DNA of 44,051 nucleotides from Mycolicibacterium iranicum. GTDB taxonomy: Bacteria; Actinomycetota; Actinomycetes; Mycobacteriales; Mycobacteriaceae. The notes under the pieces are model-generated. The model did not search any database. It saw only the letters and a list, made by a program, of their open reading frames with translations, and was not told the DNA's origin. Below, piece by piece: positions 32,071-40,393 of the stretch; the first letter of the stretch is position 1, and each line of letters opens with the position of its first letter. The translations under genes and the position numbers were made by a program. Location of the stretch: the NCBI RefSeq assembly GCF_002101705.1, contig NZ_LQPC01000079.1, forward strand, positions 1 through 44,051. Direction: 5' to 3'.

Positions 32071-33189
32071 ATGAATCCTGCCCTGCCAATCCGCCATGCA
32101 CGCACTTCCCACACCCGATCGGCACAGCCACAACGCGGCCGCAACGAGCGGCCGGCCACCATGGTCGGCCAGACCCCTGTCTTGAGAATCAGCGCACCGT
32201 TCACGTCAGAAGAGCGGGGCTTTTGGGCCAAACTCGAAGGCTTCAACCCGGGAGGAATGAAAGACCGACCCGCGCTACACATGGTCGAACGCGCCCGCTC
32301 CCGCGGGGCACTTGCCCCCGGCGCCCGCATCGTCGAATCCACGAGCGGCACACTGGGATTGGGTCTCGCACTAGCCGGAACGGTCTACGGGCACCCCGTC
32401 ACGTTGGTCACCGACCCCGGGATGGAGCCGATCATCCAGAATATGCTCGCCGCGTTCGGCGCCGACATCGAATTGGTCACTGAACCGCACCCACAGGGAG
32501 GCTGGCAGCAGGCCCGCCGTGACCGCGTGCAGAAGATCTTGGCCACCGACCCACGCGCCTGGCATCCCGATCAATACAGCAACCCCGATAACGTCGAGGC
32601 CTACCGCGGCCTGGCAGTGGAACTGAACGAACAACTCGGCGCCGTTGATGTCCTGGTGTGCTCGGTGGGCACCGGAGGCCACTCGGCCGGCGTCGCACGC
32701 GTCCTTCGTGAATTCAACCCGCAGCTGCGGCTGATCGGCGTCGACACGGTGGGCTCGACGATCTTCGGCCAGCCCGCGGCTTCTCGGCTCATGCGCGGCC
32801 TGGGATCGAGCATCTATCCCGGCAACGTCGACTACCAAGCGTTCAACGAAGTGCATTGGGTTGCCCCCGCGGAGTCGGTGTGGGCATGCCGCACCCTGGC
32901 GGCCACCCACTACGCCAGTGGCGGCTGGAGCGTCGGTGCGGTCGCCCTGGTTGCAGGCTGGGTCGCACGCAATAGCCCTGCCGGAGCCACTGTCGCAGCG
33001 ATCTTCCCGGACGGTCCGCAACGCTACTTCGACACCATCTACAACGACGACTACTGCCGCGCCCACGGCCTGCTCGACGCAGCGCCCCCACGGCATCCCG
33101 CCACCATTGAGGACCCGATGACCCAGACAGTCACGGCGTGGACGCGATGCACCACCGTTGTCGACCCCACCGAGGTGCAGCCACGATGA
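32071..33189 (+). CDS. cysK2: CysK2-like PLP-dependent cysteine synthase
   Basis: A 372-residue enzyme if ATG 32071 is used, the same length as M. tuberculosis CysK2; ATG 32161 is an alternative because residues before MVGQTPVLRI look less conserved and neither start has a good ribosome site. The PLP lysine is in GGMKDRPALHM, the substrate loop in ESTSGTLGLGLAL, and the phosphate loop in VCSVGTGGHSAGVARVL. CysK2 makes S-sulfocysteine from O-phosphoserine and thiosulfate. The stop overlaps the MFS gene start. Confidence 0.88.
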   Translation: MNPALPIRHARTSHTRSAQPQRGRNERPATMVGQTPVLRISAPFTSEERGFWAKLEGFNPGGMKDRPALHMVERARSRGALAPGARIVESTSGTLGLGLALAGTVYGHPVTLVTDPGMEPIIQNMLAAFGADIELVTEPHPQGGWQQARRDRVQKILATDPRAWHPDQYSNPDNVEAYRGLAVELNEQLGAVDVLVCSVGTGGHSAGVARVLREFNPQLRLIGVDTVGSTIFGQPAASRLMRGLGSSIYPGNVDYQAFNEVHWVAPAESVWACRTLAATHYASGGWSVGAVALVAGWVARNSPAGATVAAIFPDGPQRYFDTIYNDDYCRAHGLLDAAPPRHPATIEDPMTQTVTAWTRCTTVVDPTEVQPR

Positions 33190-34451
33190 CCCTGCTGTCA
33201 GCCTTCCGCAGTTTTGGTTGGCCCAGCCGGATGCTGATGATCAACCAATTCGGCATCAACCTGGGCTTCTACATGCTCATGCCTTACCTGGCCGGCTACC
33301 TCGCCGGCCCGTTGGGGCTGGCCGCGTGGGCCATCGGCCTGGTGCTGGGTGTACGTAACTTCTCCCAGCAAGGCATGTTTCTCATCGGCGGCACTCTGGC
33401 AGACCGGCTGGGCTACAAACCGCTCATCGTTTGCGGATGTGTCCTACGGACAGCAGGATTCGGCCTGCTCGTCTTCGCCGAATCGCTGCCGGCGGTCCTG
33501 ATCGCCTCGGCAGCAACCGGCTTCGCCGGCGCCCTGTTCAATCCTGCGGTGCGCGCCTATCTGGCGGCCGACGCGGGCCCACGGCGCGTGGAAGCCTTCG
33601 CGGTGTTCAACGTGTTCTATCAGGCGGGCATCCTGGCCGGACCCCTTGTCGGGCTGGCCTTGATGTTCGTCGATTTCCGAATGACAGCAGCCGCCGCAGC
33701 GGTCGTGTTCGCAGCGCTGACCGTGGCCCAACTCTTAGCATTGCCCCACCGCGCCGCGGGGACGCCTGATGAGAAGACATCGGTGCTGCAGGACTGGCGA
33801 ACAGTAGCGGCCAACCGCTCCTTTCTGCTCTTCGCCGCGGCCATGATCGGGTCGTATGTTTTGTCATTCCAGGTCTATCTGGCATTGCCGCTTCAGGCGC
33901 GAGACCTGTTTCCGCGCAACGATTCCGTTGTCACCGCCATGATCTTCGTGGTCTCGGGTCTGGTTGCCGTCCTCGGCCAGATGCGGATCACCCGATGGTT
34001 CGCCCACCGCTGGGGCGCCGGCCGCTCCCTGGTGATCGGCATGCTGATCCTCGCGGCGTCGTTTTTGCCGCTGATCGTGCTGCCCGATGACACCAGGGCA
34101 GGCAGAGTCGCCGCCGCGACCGCGCTACTCGTCGCCACGGCGGTGCTGGCGGTCGGGTCGGCGGCCGTCTTCCCGTTCGAGATGGACACCGTCGTCTCAT
34201 TGGCCAACAACCGTCTCATCGGAACGCACTATGGCTTCTACAACACTATCGTCGGAGTCGGCATTCTTGTCGGCAATCTGGCCACCGGCTCGCTGATGCA
34301 GGCCGCCCGAGATCTCGGGCAACCCTGGCTGCTGTGGGTTCTGCTGTCGGCAATCGGGCTGGCCTCCGCAGCGGCCTTGTTCCGGCTGGACCGACGCGGC
34401 CGACTTCAACCCGAACAGCTGACATCCTCTGGCCCGCAAACCCCCCGCTGA
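33186..34451 (+). CDS. MFS transporter, Rv0849-like
   Basis: A 421-residue, twelve-helix major facilitator from ATG 33186, overlapping the cysK2 stop (ATGA). The loop 2-3 motif reads GGTLADRLGYKP, as in drug-exporter-type MFS proteins. Position and length match M. tuberculosis Rv0849 (419 residues). Its substrate is unknown; coupling to CysK2 would suit export of a sulfur metabolite or a metal-thiol compound, which is inference. Confidence 0.88.
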   Translation: MTLLSAFRSFGWPSRMLMINQFGINLGFYMLMPYLAGYLAGPLGLAAWAIGLVLGVRNFSQQGMFLIGGTLADRLGYKPLIVCGCVLRTAGFGLLVFAESLPAVLIASAATGFAGALFNPAVRAYLAADAGPRRVEAFAVFNVFYQAGILAGPLVGLALMFVDFRMTAAAAAVVFAALTVAQLLALPHRAAGTPDEKTSVLQDWRTVAANRSFLLFAAAMIGSYVLSFQVYLALPLQARDLFPRNDSVVTAMIFVVSGLVAVLGQMRITRWFAHRWGAGRSLVIGMLILAASFLPLIVLPDDTRAGRVAAATALLVATAVLAVGSAAVFPFEMDTVVSLANNRLIGTHYGFYNTIVGVGILVGNLATGSLMQAARDLGQPWLLWVLLSAIGLASAAALFRLDRRGRLQPEQLTSSGPQTPR

Positions 34452-34482
34452 ACACCCGAAGACGCGAACATGCCCGACACCC

Positions 34483-34523
34483 CATATCGCCATCTACGTA
34501 ATAACTACGTAGATGGCGATATG
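34483..34523. promoter_or_regulatory. 41-bp perfect inverted repeat centred on a BlaI-type operator
   Basis: Two perfect 18-base arms (CATATCGCCATCTACGTA and its complement) around the spacer ATAAC. The inner part is the standard dyad (core TAC 34495-34497, GTA 34509-34511); the outer ten bases on each side extend it without mismatch. It lies 32 bases after the MFS stop and 39 bases before the orphan regulator. Confidence 0.88.
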
Positions 34524-34561
34524 CTGGTTCCAGCATCCGCGCGAACACCTTCACGCCGTGA

Positions 34562-35308
34562 ATGGCCCACGCTGGCAAGGAGACTGCCACGACCATCGAG
34601 CCGCACCCCGCTTCGGGCAGCGTTGCCTCTCCGGCGATAGCTGCTGGGCGCATTCGCGTTCTGCTGGTTGAACCTCGGCGCATCTACGCCGACATGTTGG
34701 CCCGCACCCTGCGCGCCGAAGAGTTCGCCGTCGACGTCGCACGCTCACACGCTGCAGCGCTCACCGCGGTGCGCGACGATGACCCCGACGTGGTGGTGGT
34801 GTGCCTGGGATCATCCGCGCACGGCGCCGTCGTCCTTGACCGTGTTCGCCAGGCTGCCCAGTGCGGCGTCGTCGCGCTCGCCGACACAGAGGTGGCGCCT
34901 CTGGTATCGCGCGTCGGAGTGGTTCCCATCGGCTCCCGCGACATGCTCAGCACGCGAATACGGCGGACACTCAGGCATTCTCACCAACGCAGCGAGGACG
35001 GCGGCGCGCAGCGACGCCACGTCGACGATCTGGTGATCGACGTGGGGGTCCGGCGGGTCTATCAGCGCGGCAACGTCATATCGCTGACTCGAACGGAGTT
35101 CGCGATCCTCCGGGTTTTGTCCGATGATCCAGGGGAGCCCGTTACGTGCCGACGACTTCAGGAAGCCCTTTGGGGGGCAACGCAGCCCGGCGGGCGGTCG
35201 GCACTGGGTGTGCACATCGGCAATCTTCGTCGCAAGCTCGGTGACGCCCCGTCTTGTCCGCGCTATGTCCGGACGGTCCGCGGCATCGGCTACTGTCTGG
35301 CCGGCTGA
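34562..35308 (+). CDS. Orphan OmpR-type regulator with degenerate receiver
   Basis: About 248 residues from ATG 34562, with no clear ribosome site. The receiver-like domain keeps the fold pattern (IRVLLVEPRRIYADMLARTLR) but the acidic pair is EP and the phosphoacceptor position is cysteine (VVVVCLGSS, Cys 81) where the partner regulator at 27075 has aspartate (VVILDLG). The winged helix is intact: LTRTEFAILRVL, LGVHIGNLRRKLGD and YVRTVRGIGY. It cannot be a standard phosphorylated regulator; redox or protein contacts at Cys 81 are possible. No kinase is adjacent, and expression seems placed under the 34483-34523 operator. Confidence 0.85.
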   Translation: MAHAGKETATTIEPHPASGSVASPAIAAGRIRVLLVEPRRIYADMLARTLRAEEFAVDVARSHAAALTAVRDDDPDVVVVCLGSSAHGAVVLDRVRQAAQCGVVALADTEVAPLVSRVGVVPIGSRDMLSTRIRRTLRHSHQRSEDGGAQRRHVDDLVIDVGVRRVYQRGNVISLTRTEFAILRVLSDDPGEPVTCRRLQEALWGATQPGGRSALGVHIGNLRRKLGDAPSCPRYVRTVRGIGYCLAG

Positions 35309-35366
35309 ACCGTTACCCGGTGCGGACAAGGCTTTTGGTGGGAGGAGCTGTGGCGAAAGCGTTCGG

Positions 35367-36113
35367 TCAGGTCTCGATAATCCGTACGACGTAGGGTGTC
35401 ATCCCGGCGGTACGCACCGGTGAAACCTTGATGGGAACGCCGGTTTGTTGCGCTTCGATCATTTTTCCGTTGCCCAGGTAGATCGCTTCGTGTTGGCTTC
35501 CGCCGGGCCCCCAGAACAGGAGGTCACCGCGTTTAGCTTGCGCGGGAGGTACCTTGCGGCCAGCGTTGTACTGGTCGCCGGACCATCGCGGCAACAGTAC
35601 TCCGACGCCGGCGAAGGCGAATCGTGTCAGTCCTGAGCAGTCGAAACCGACGGTGCCTGCGCCTTGGTCGACACCGCGACTAGGGCCGGTGAGGCTGCCC
35701 CCTCCCCAGGAGTAGGGAACGCCGATCTGCGTTCCTGCCCTGCGGATAACGTATTCGATCGCCTGGGCACCGTAGAGGCGGTTGCCGCGGACGCTCGTTT
35801 GGGGGCTTGCCGCGGGACTGACGAGTCCGAGACTGCTCAGGAAGCTACGCCCCAAATCCATCGCAGTCTGGGTGGCAACGGCCGTCGCCTGCAAGGACGC
35901 GTTGGCGATGGCAACCGGATCGCCGGGCGCTCCCGCACTCGGGATCTTGGGCAGGAGTGGATCCCACGGACCGCCTGTCGGCTCGGCGGAGGCTGCTGGC
36001 GTGCACGCCAGAAGTACCGTCGCGACGACGGCAACGATCACCCCAGTCAGGCGAAAGCCGAACGCAGATACGCGGCCTTCCTCCGGGCGGACGCATCGGG
36101 CCATCGGTTCCAT
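35367..36113 (-). CDS. ripB: RipB-like NlpC/P60 peptidoglycan endopeptidase
   Basis: A 248-residue exported peptidase without the coiled coil, matching M. tuberculosis RipB (241). After the signal (LTGVIVAVVATVLLACTPAASA) come WDPLLPKIPSAGAPGDPVAIANASLQ and the NlpC/P60 domain with VPYSWGGGSLTGPSRG, Cys in FDCSGLTRFAF, His in SQHEAIYLG and Glu in MIEAQQ. The Cys in VLLACTP could serve as a lipobox, although RipB is normally soluble. ATG 36113 is taken as start; its operator is 90 bases upstream. Confidence 0.92.
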   Translation of the reverse strand: MEPMARCVRPEEGRVSAFGFRLTGVIVAVVATVLLACTPAASAEPTGGPWDPLLPKIPSAGAPGDPVAIANASLQATAVATQTAMDLGRSFLSSLGLVSPAASPQTSVRGNRLYGAQAIEYVIRRAGTQIGVPYSWGGGSLTGPSRGVDQGAGTVGFDCSGLTRFAFAGVGVLLPRWSGDQYNAGRKVPPAQAKRGDLLFWGPGGSQHEAIYLGNGKMIEAQQTGVPIKVSPVRTAGMTPYVVRIIET

Positions 36114-36202
36114 ATGGCGTTCTTTCTTTCGGCTGTCGGAGCGCCGGTGATTGGTTTCGCCAACAAAGGCGAAACAGAGCGTTCCATACTGCGCAGCAAC
36201 GA

Positions 36203-36224
36203 TATACGTAGCAAATACGTAGAT
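36203..36224. promoter_or_regulatory. BlaI-type operator of ripB
   Basis: ATAC-N11-GTAG with core TAC 36205-36207 and GTA 36219-36221; inner arms TACGTA on both sides. It is 90 bases before the ripB start. Confidence 0.85.
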
Positions 36225-36592
36225 CAGCCTAACTCACATATGCCTCATTAGTAACATCAGCAACATAATTACAATGCTGGAATTTCGGCTGAAATTGCGA
36301 ATGGTGTTTTGCGATGGGTGCCTGAAAGAGTCGATCGTCGATGGCGGGACTACGAAGTAGCGGTGGTCCGGACATGTGAAAACGCCGTTACCTGGGGGCG
36401 GCAAACCAAAGGTGTCGTAGCGGAAAGGGCTGCGCTACCTGTGCGGCGTGGGCCCCACGGCGCGCGATGCTTGGGTGACACTCGGCATGCGAAACCCGGT
36501 TCGGTGGATGCGAACGTCCTGCTGACACGCGTAACTGGTGCCACGAGGTGACTGGGAGGCGGCGGTTGTGAGTCTCCGCTTCTGATCTGATT
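36225..36592. other. Intergenic stretch, no gene recognised
   Basis: The first part (36225-36300) is AT-rich compared with its surroundings, as expected for a promoter. An 80-codon plus-strand frame at 36309-36551 has atypical composition and no ribosome site, so I do not call it. Confidence 0.5.
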
Positions 36593-37816
36593 TCAGAGGT
36601 TGGCGTTGCCGACTTTCCACTGATCCCAAGGGATGTTCCAGTCACCTAAACCGTCTGTTCCCGACAGCGTGGGGCCGGTGGTGTTGATGACCTCAACGAT
36701 GTCGCCGCGTCGGGTGTTGTCGTAGAACCATCGGGCGTTGGCCGGATTGACGTTGAGGCATCCGTGGCTGACATTGGCGATGCCTTGGCTGCCCACCGAC
36801 CACGGTGCAGAGTGCACGTAGATCCCGCTGTAGGACATCTGGGTCGCCCACTCCACCTCGGTGCGGTATCCGTCGGGAGAGTTGACTGGAACTCCGTAGG
36901 TGGACGAATCCATCACCAGAAACGAGTAACGATCTCCGATGATGTAGGCGCCGTTATCGGTCGGGGTCTTGGCTTTACCCATGGAGATGGGCATGGTCTT
37001 GACGATCTGACCATTGCGCCGCACAGTCATCGTTTTGGTGGCATCATCGGCGGTGGCGATGACCTCGTCACCGATGGTGAACCGGGTAGTGACGTCATCC
37101 TGACCGAACAGCCCGTCACCGAAATTGACGCCGTAGGCGTTGACCGCCACCTCTACTTTTGTGCCCGGTTTCCAGTATTCGGCTGGGCGCCAACGTACTT
37201 CGCGATTATTGAGCCAGTAGAAGGCTCCCTCGACCGGGGGGGTGGTGGTCACGTTGATCGCTTGCTGCGCCGCAATCCGGTCGGTGATGTTTTCATCGAA
37301 GCGGATCGCGATGGGTTGGCCCACGCCAACCGTCTCGCCGTCGTTGGGCAGGACGTAGGGCATCGTTAAGTTGTCGGGCGAGTGGGTTTCGAAGGTCGCT
37401 GTCGTAGTGGTCGCGCCGCCCAGTCCAAGGGCTTGGGCATGAAGGGTGTACTGCTTGTTGTAGCCCAGCGGCTCGGCAGACGACCAGGACACGCCATCGG
37501 GGCTGAGCTGTCCGTCGACGAGTTCGCCGGCTTCGTTGGTCAACGAGACTTGGCCGAGAACGCCGTCACCGGCGGACACGGTAACAGGGGAGTCCACCGC
37601 GACACCGATCGCTCCGTCGGTCACCGACGCCTGCAATTTGGGCACTAGCAGGTCGACGAACGGGGTGCCTTTATCAGTGATGACCTCGGGCTGGGGCGCG
37701 GCGGCCGGCGACGAGCTGCACGCGGCCGCGATCAGCAGCACCGCCATCGCCAGGACGGCCGTCCGCAGCCACTGCGCCGTCCTGCGAAACGGTGTGAGGC
37801 AAGTCGCCTGCGGCAT
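36593..37816 (-). CDS. LdtMt2-like L,D-transpeptidase lipoprotein
   Basis: A 407-residue lipoprotein from the ATG at 37816, with lipobox IAAAC. Two Ig-like domains (YWLNNREVRWRPAEYW in the second) precede the YkuD domain with a complete active site: His in GIYVHSAPWSVGSQG and the nucleophile in SHGCLN. The tail WNIPWDQWKVGNANL is the C-terminal cap typical of LdtMt2. It forms 3-3 crosslinks that are insensitive to penicillins but not carbapenems. It lacks a BlaI-type operator; a TCTTCA direct repeat 146 bases upstream suggests the two-component system instead. Confidence 0.94.
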   Translation of the reverse strand: MPQATCLTPFRRTAQWLRTAVLAMAVLLIAAACSSSPAAAPQPEVITDKGTPFVDLLVPKLQASVTDGAIGVAVDSPVTVSAGDGVLGQVSLTNEAGELVDGQLSPDGVSWSSAEPLGYNKQYTLHAQALGLGGATTTTATFETHSPDNLTMPYVLPNDGETVGVGQPIAIRFDENITDRIAAQQAINVTTTPPVEGAFYWLNNREVRWRPAEYWKPGTKVEVAVNAYGVNFGDGLFGQDDVTTRFTIGDEVIATADDATKTMTVRRNGQIVKTMPISMGKAKTPTDNGAYIIGDRYSFLVMDSSTYGVPVNSPDGYRTEVEWATQMSYSGIYVHSAPWSVGSQGIANVSHGCLNVNPANARWFYDNTRRGDIVEVINTTGPTLSGTDGLGDWNIPWDQWKVGNANL

Positions 37817-37961
37817 CAGTGTGGTCTCCGTATCCGAATGTTGACATCGCTGATGAGCGGGCACTGCGTGCGCCGCGACGGCCGTTCGCGGGCGGCGGTG
37901 CACCGTTCACGGATATGGTTCAAGTGTGCTGATGCGTCATTTGGCTTTCTTAGTCCTTCGA

Positions 37962-37978
37962 TGAAGATTCAGTAAAGA
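37962..37978 (-). promoter_or_regulatory. Direct repeat TCTTTA-N5-TCTTCA upstream of LdtMt2-like gene
   Basis: Read on the minus strand, TCTTTA and TCTTCA are 11 bp apart and followed by TCG as in the DUF305 copy. This is the third occurrence of the element. The rest of 37817-38182 shows no gene. Confidence 0.5.
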
Positions 37979-38182
37979 CGCAGACTTGCGCTCTGGTCTG
38001 CCCGACATGGCATCCGGCTAGCTCTGGCAGGCGCCGAACGGGCTGCCGATCGTTTGTTCGTCGATCGTCGGACCGTGGCGCGAAATGGGCCACGTAGAAG
38101 GCTATGGGTCTAGTACGCGTTTTGGGCTGATCGGGAACGCTTGAGGCAATCACGGTCCGGGAGCGCTAGACGCTGGTCCCTC

Positions 38183-38600
38183 TCAGCCCTGCTCCGGTGT
38201 CGGTCTCGTCGCGGTGGGGTCCTTCGTCGCGGTGGTGGACTTGAGGCTGCACCCTCCGGCGGGGGTGAAGGGGTGTATCAGCTGCCGCCCGTACGCGGTG
38301 GGGTAGTCGGGGTGTGCGGCCATGCCGAGCTGGGTGGAGTCGAATCGGCGGGTGGGGTTATAGGAGTAGGTGCGCATGAGGTGGTCCCAGACCAGGGTGA
38401 ACAGCCCGAAGTTGACGTCGCCGATGCCGGCCCACTTGAGGTGATGGAAGCGGTGGCCTTCGTTGAGAGCCAAGACGTGCTTGGCGGGGCCCACGCGGTA
38501 GTCGGCGTTGGAGTGCTGCAGCAGCAGCTGGATCGCCACCGCGATTGCGAGCAGGGAGGCGACGTTGACGGGCAGACCGATCAGGATGAGCGGTGCCACA
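38183..38600 (-). pseudogene. Sterol desaturase/fatty acid hydroxylase fragment
   Basis: The C-terminal third of a fatty acid hydroxylase-family protein: LPVNVASLLAIAVAIQLLLQHSNADYRVG, NEGHRFHHLKWAGIGDVNFG (histidine cluster of the di-iron site) and LVWDHLMRTYSYNP. About 200 N-terminal residues with the other histidine boxes are missing. Similarity stops near 38600, where the opposite-strand TniQ-like gene begins, so the break fits insertion or deletion at that junction. Confidence 0.75.
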
Positions 38601-39408
38601 CCAGCGGCTCCCGCGAACGATCGCACCGTTCCGTTGGGAAGCCGTATCGTCCTACATCGACAGGCTGGCCCGCGCCAACCATATCGGCGTCTCCACACTG
38701 CGCGGCCATGTCGCCGAATCATGCGCAGCCCGGCCGCGACCGGACTGGTTGGCCGTCGTCAGCGGCCAACCTGAGCAGGTAATCCGGTCCCGTCTCTGCG
38801 GGCTTGCTGGCGACCCCACCGCGCTCAAGCAATATCTCCGCCGCCCTTTGTGTCAAAGATGTATGGCACGCAAGGGAATACACGAACCCGTCTACTGCTA
38901 CCTGCCTGCACATGTCTCCGTATGCCACCGTCACCGACGCTGGATCGGTTCACCAACGCGCGTTCTTGACGACCAGGTGGATCTTCGTGACCGGCCCACG
39001 GTGCTCAGTGCCGGGCGCACGCATCGGCGCTTGGCCCGTCAGTATTCAGAGGTCGACCTTCATGACGCCTTGGGCGACGCCCGCCACATCCTGGTCTTCT
39101 GGGCTCACGCAGAGCGTCACGTGGCGGCGGGGATTCTGCAGAATGGCCTAGAAGCGCACGTGGTGGCCTACCCCGATGTGATCGCCGTAGCCGCAACATT
39201 GCTCACAGCTCGCCCTCGGGTTGAACAGCCCAGGACGCCAACGGAACCCGCCTGGCCGACGCTACTGCTCGACCGCATCAACGAACGCACCGGCGCCCAC
39301 CATGCCGACGCCACCCCCGTCGAGCAATGGGCGCAGTACCGACGCCTATTCGCCACTGCCGTATTGACGACACGCTCAGACGGCGCAGAACTGGCGTGTC
39401 GCGCTTAG
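38593..39408 (+). CDS. TniQ-like transposition-associated protein
   Basis: A 271-residue protein from GTG 38593; the family similarity begins at LPRTIAPFRWEAVSSYIDRLARANHI, the TniQ N-terminal pattern. A zinc-ribbon-like part follows (LCQRCMARKG, YCYLPAHVSVCHRHRRWIG). TniQ proteins select targets in Tn5053/Tn7-type transposition, and such modules often travel with mercury operons. It is short for the family, no tniA or tniB is seen, and its first codons overlap the broken desaturase, so it is likely a remnant. Confidence 0.7.
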   Translation: MPHQRLPRTIAPFRWEAVSSYIDRLARANHIGVSTLRGHVAESCAARPRPDWLAVVSGQPEQVIRSRLCGLAGDPTALKQYLRRPLCQRCMARKGIHEPVYCYLPAHVSVCHRHRRWIGSPTRVLDDQVDLRDRPTVLSAGRTHRRLARQYSEVDLHDALGDARHILVFWAHAERHVAAGILQNGLEAHVVAYPDVIAVAATLLTARPRVEQPRTPTEPAWPTLLLDRINERTGAHHADATPVEQWAQYRRLFATAVLTTRSDGAELACRA

Positions 39409-39426
39409 GGGTCGGCAGTCTTGAAT

Positions 39427-39446
39427 GTGCCTTATCAGTAAGGCAC
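39427..39446. terminator. Hairpin between convergent genes
   Basis: Perfect 8-base inverted repeat GTGCCTTA / TAAGGCAC with loop TCAG, between the ends of the TniQ-like gene (plus) and the mer-associated CcdA-like gene (minus). A bidirectional terminator is likely. Confidence 0.5.
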
Positions 39447-39544
39447 TTGTGGTGTGCATCTGACTGTGTCCGACGGTTGTATCTATCGGCTTTCTAATCG
39501 TTAGGGACAGTGGTATCTGGCTGGGTGTATCGGCCGGTGAATCA

Positions 39545-40393
39545 TCACCGGCGGCGCTGCTTGCCGGTGATTGGCCGGCGGTGGGTGGTCCAGCACGCGG
39601 CCACCGCGCTGACCACCACAGCGAAGGCGGCAATGACGCTGGCCGGGAGGGCGTGGTCCTGCAGCCATCCGGTCGCGGTGGCCGACCAGCCGGTGAGCAG
39701 GTTGCCGCCGCTGGCGGTGTGCCCGGTGGCCGCGGGCAGCCAGTACCACGCGAGGTAGGCGCCGGTGGCGATGAGGACAACGGCGGTGACGCGGGTCCCG
39801 TGGCGGGCGAGGATACCCAGATGCCGGGTCAGGGCCGTGCCGGCGATGGCGGTGCCGACGCTGACCAGCATCAAGATGGTGGCGGCACCGGCTGTGTATG
39901 CGGTGAACACTGCCAGCAGACCGCCCCATCCGCTGGTGGCCTGGGCCTGGGCGATCACCGCGAGCAGTACCCCGAAGGTGCAGGACAGTGACGCCAGGGC
40001 GTAGCCGATTCCGGCCGCGAGCACACCACCGGCTGTTGGGGAGTCCGGCCGATGACGCGTCCGGGCAGGCATACGCAGACCGATGGTGCGGCCGGTGAGC
40101 ATGAAGCCGCCCAAGATGGCCAGGGTGAGCCCGATCGTGATCCCGAGCCAGGGAGCAGCCGTCACCAGGGTCCGGGCACCGGCACTGATCGCGATACCGG
40201 CGAGGGTGAGGGTGCCGGTGAACCCGATGGTCAGGACGGCCCCGGTGCGCAGTGCCCGGGCCAGCCGCACGAGCACCGCATCGGTGCCGCCGGTGGCGAT
40301 GGTGCCGGTGATCCACGCCGGTAGCAGCGCGAACCCGCAGGGGTTGACCGGGGCGAGCATGCCAGCGGTAAACGCGAGCGCGAGCAGGTTCAC
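39545..40393 (-). CDS. CcdA-like membrane protein of the mercury operon
   Basis: A 282-residue protein with six to seven helices. The two redox cysteines sit in LAPVNPCGFALLPAW and ALASLSCTFGVLL, the CcdA/DsbD pattern. It overlaps the upstream thiol lipoprotein gene by 4 bases and is the last gene of the mer operon. It would supply electrons to the CGEC lipoprotein outside the membrane. It is not closely related to the ccdA at 19836-20606. Confidence 0.85.
   Translation of the reverse strand: MNLLALAFTAGMLAPVNPCGFALLPAWITGTIATGGTDAVLVRLARALRTGAVLTIGFTGTLTLAGIAISAGARTLVTAAPWLGITIGLTLAILGGFMLTGRTIGLRMPARTRHRPDSPTAGGVLAAGIGYALASLSCTFGVLLAVIAQAQATSGWGGLLAVFTAYTAGAATILMLVSVGTAIAGTALTRHLGILARHGTRVTAVVLIATGAYLAWYWLPAATGHTASGGNLLTGWSATATGWLQDHALPASVIAAFAVVVSAVAACWTTHRRPITGKQRRR

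Noticed and set aside
36309..36551. 80-codon plus-strand frame between ripB and the LdtMt2-like gene
   Set aside because: No ribosome site, no hydrophobic or domain pattern, composition unlike neighbours.
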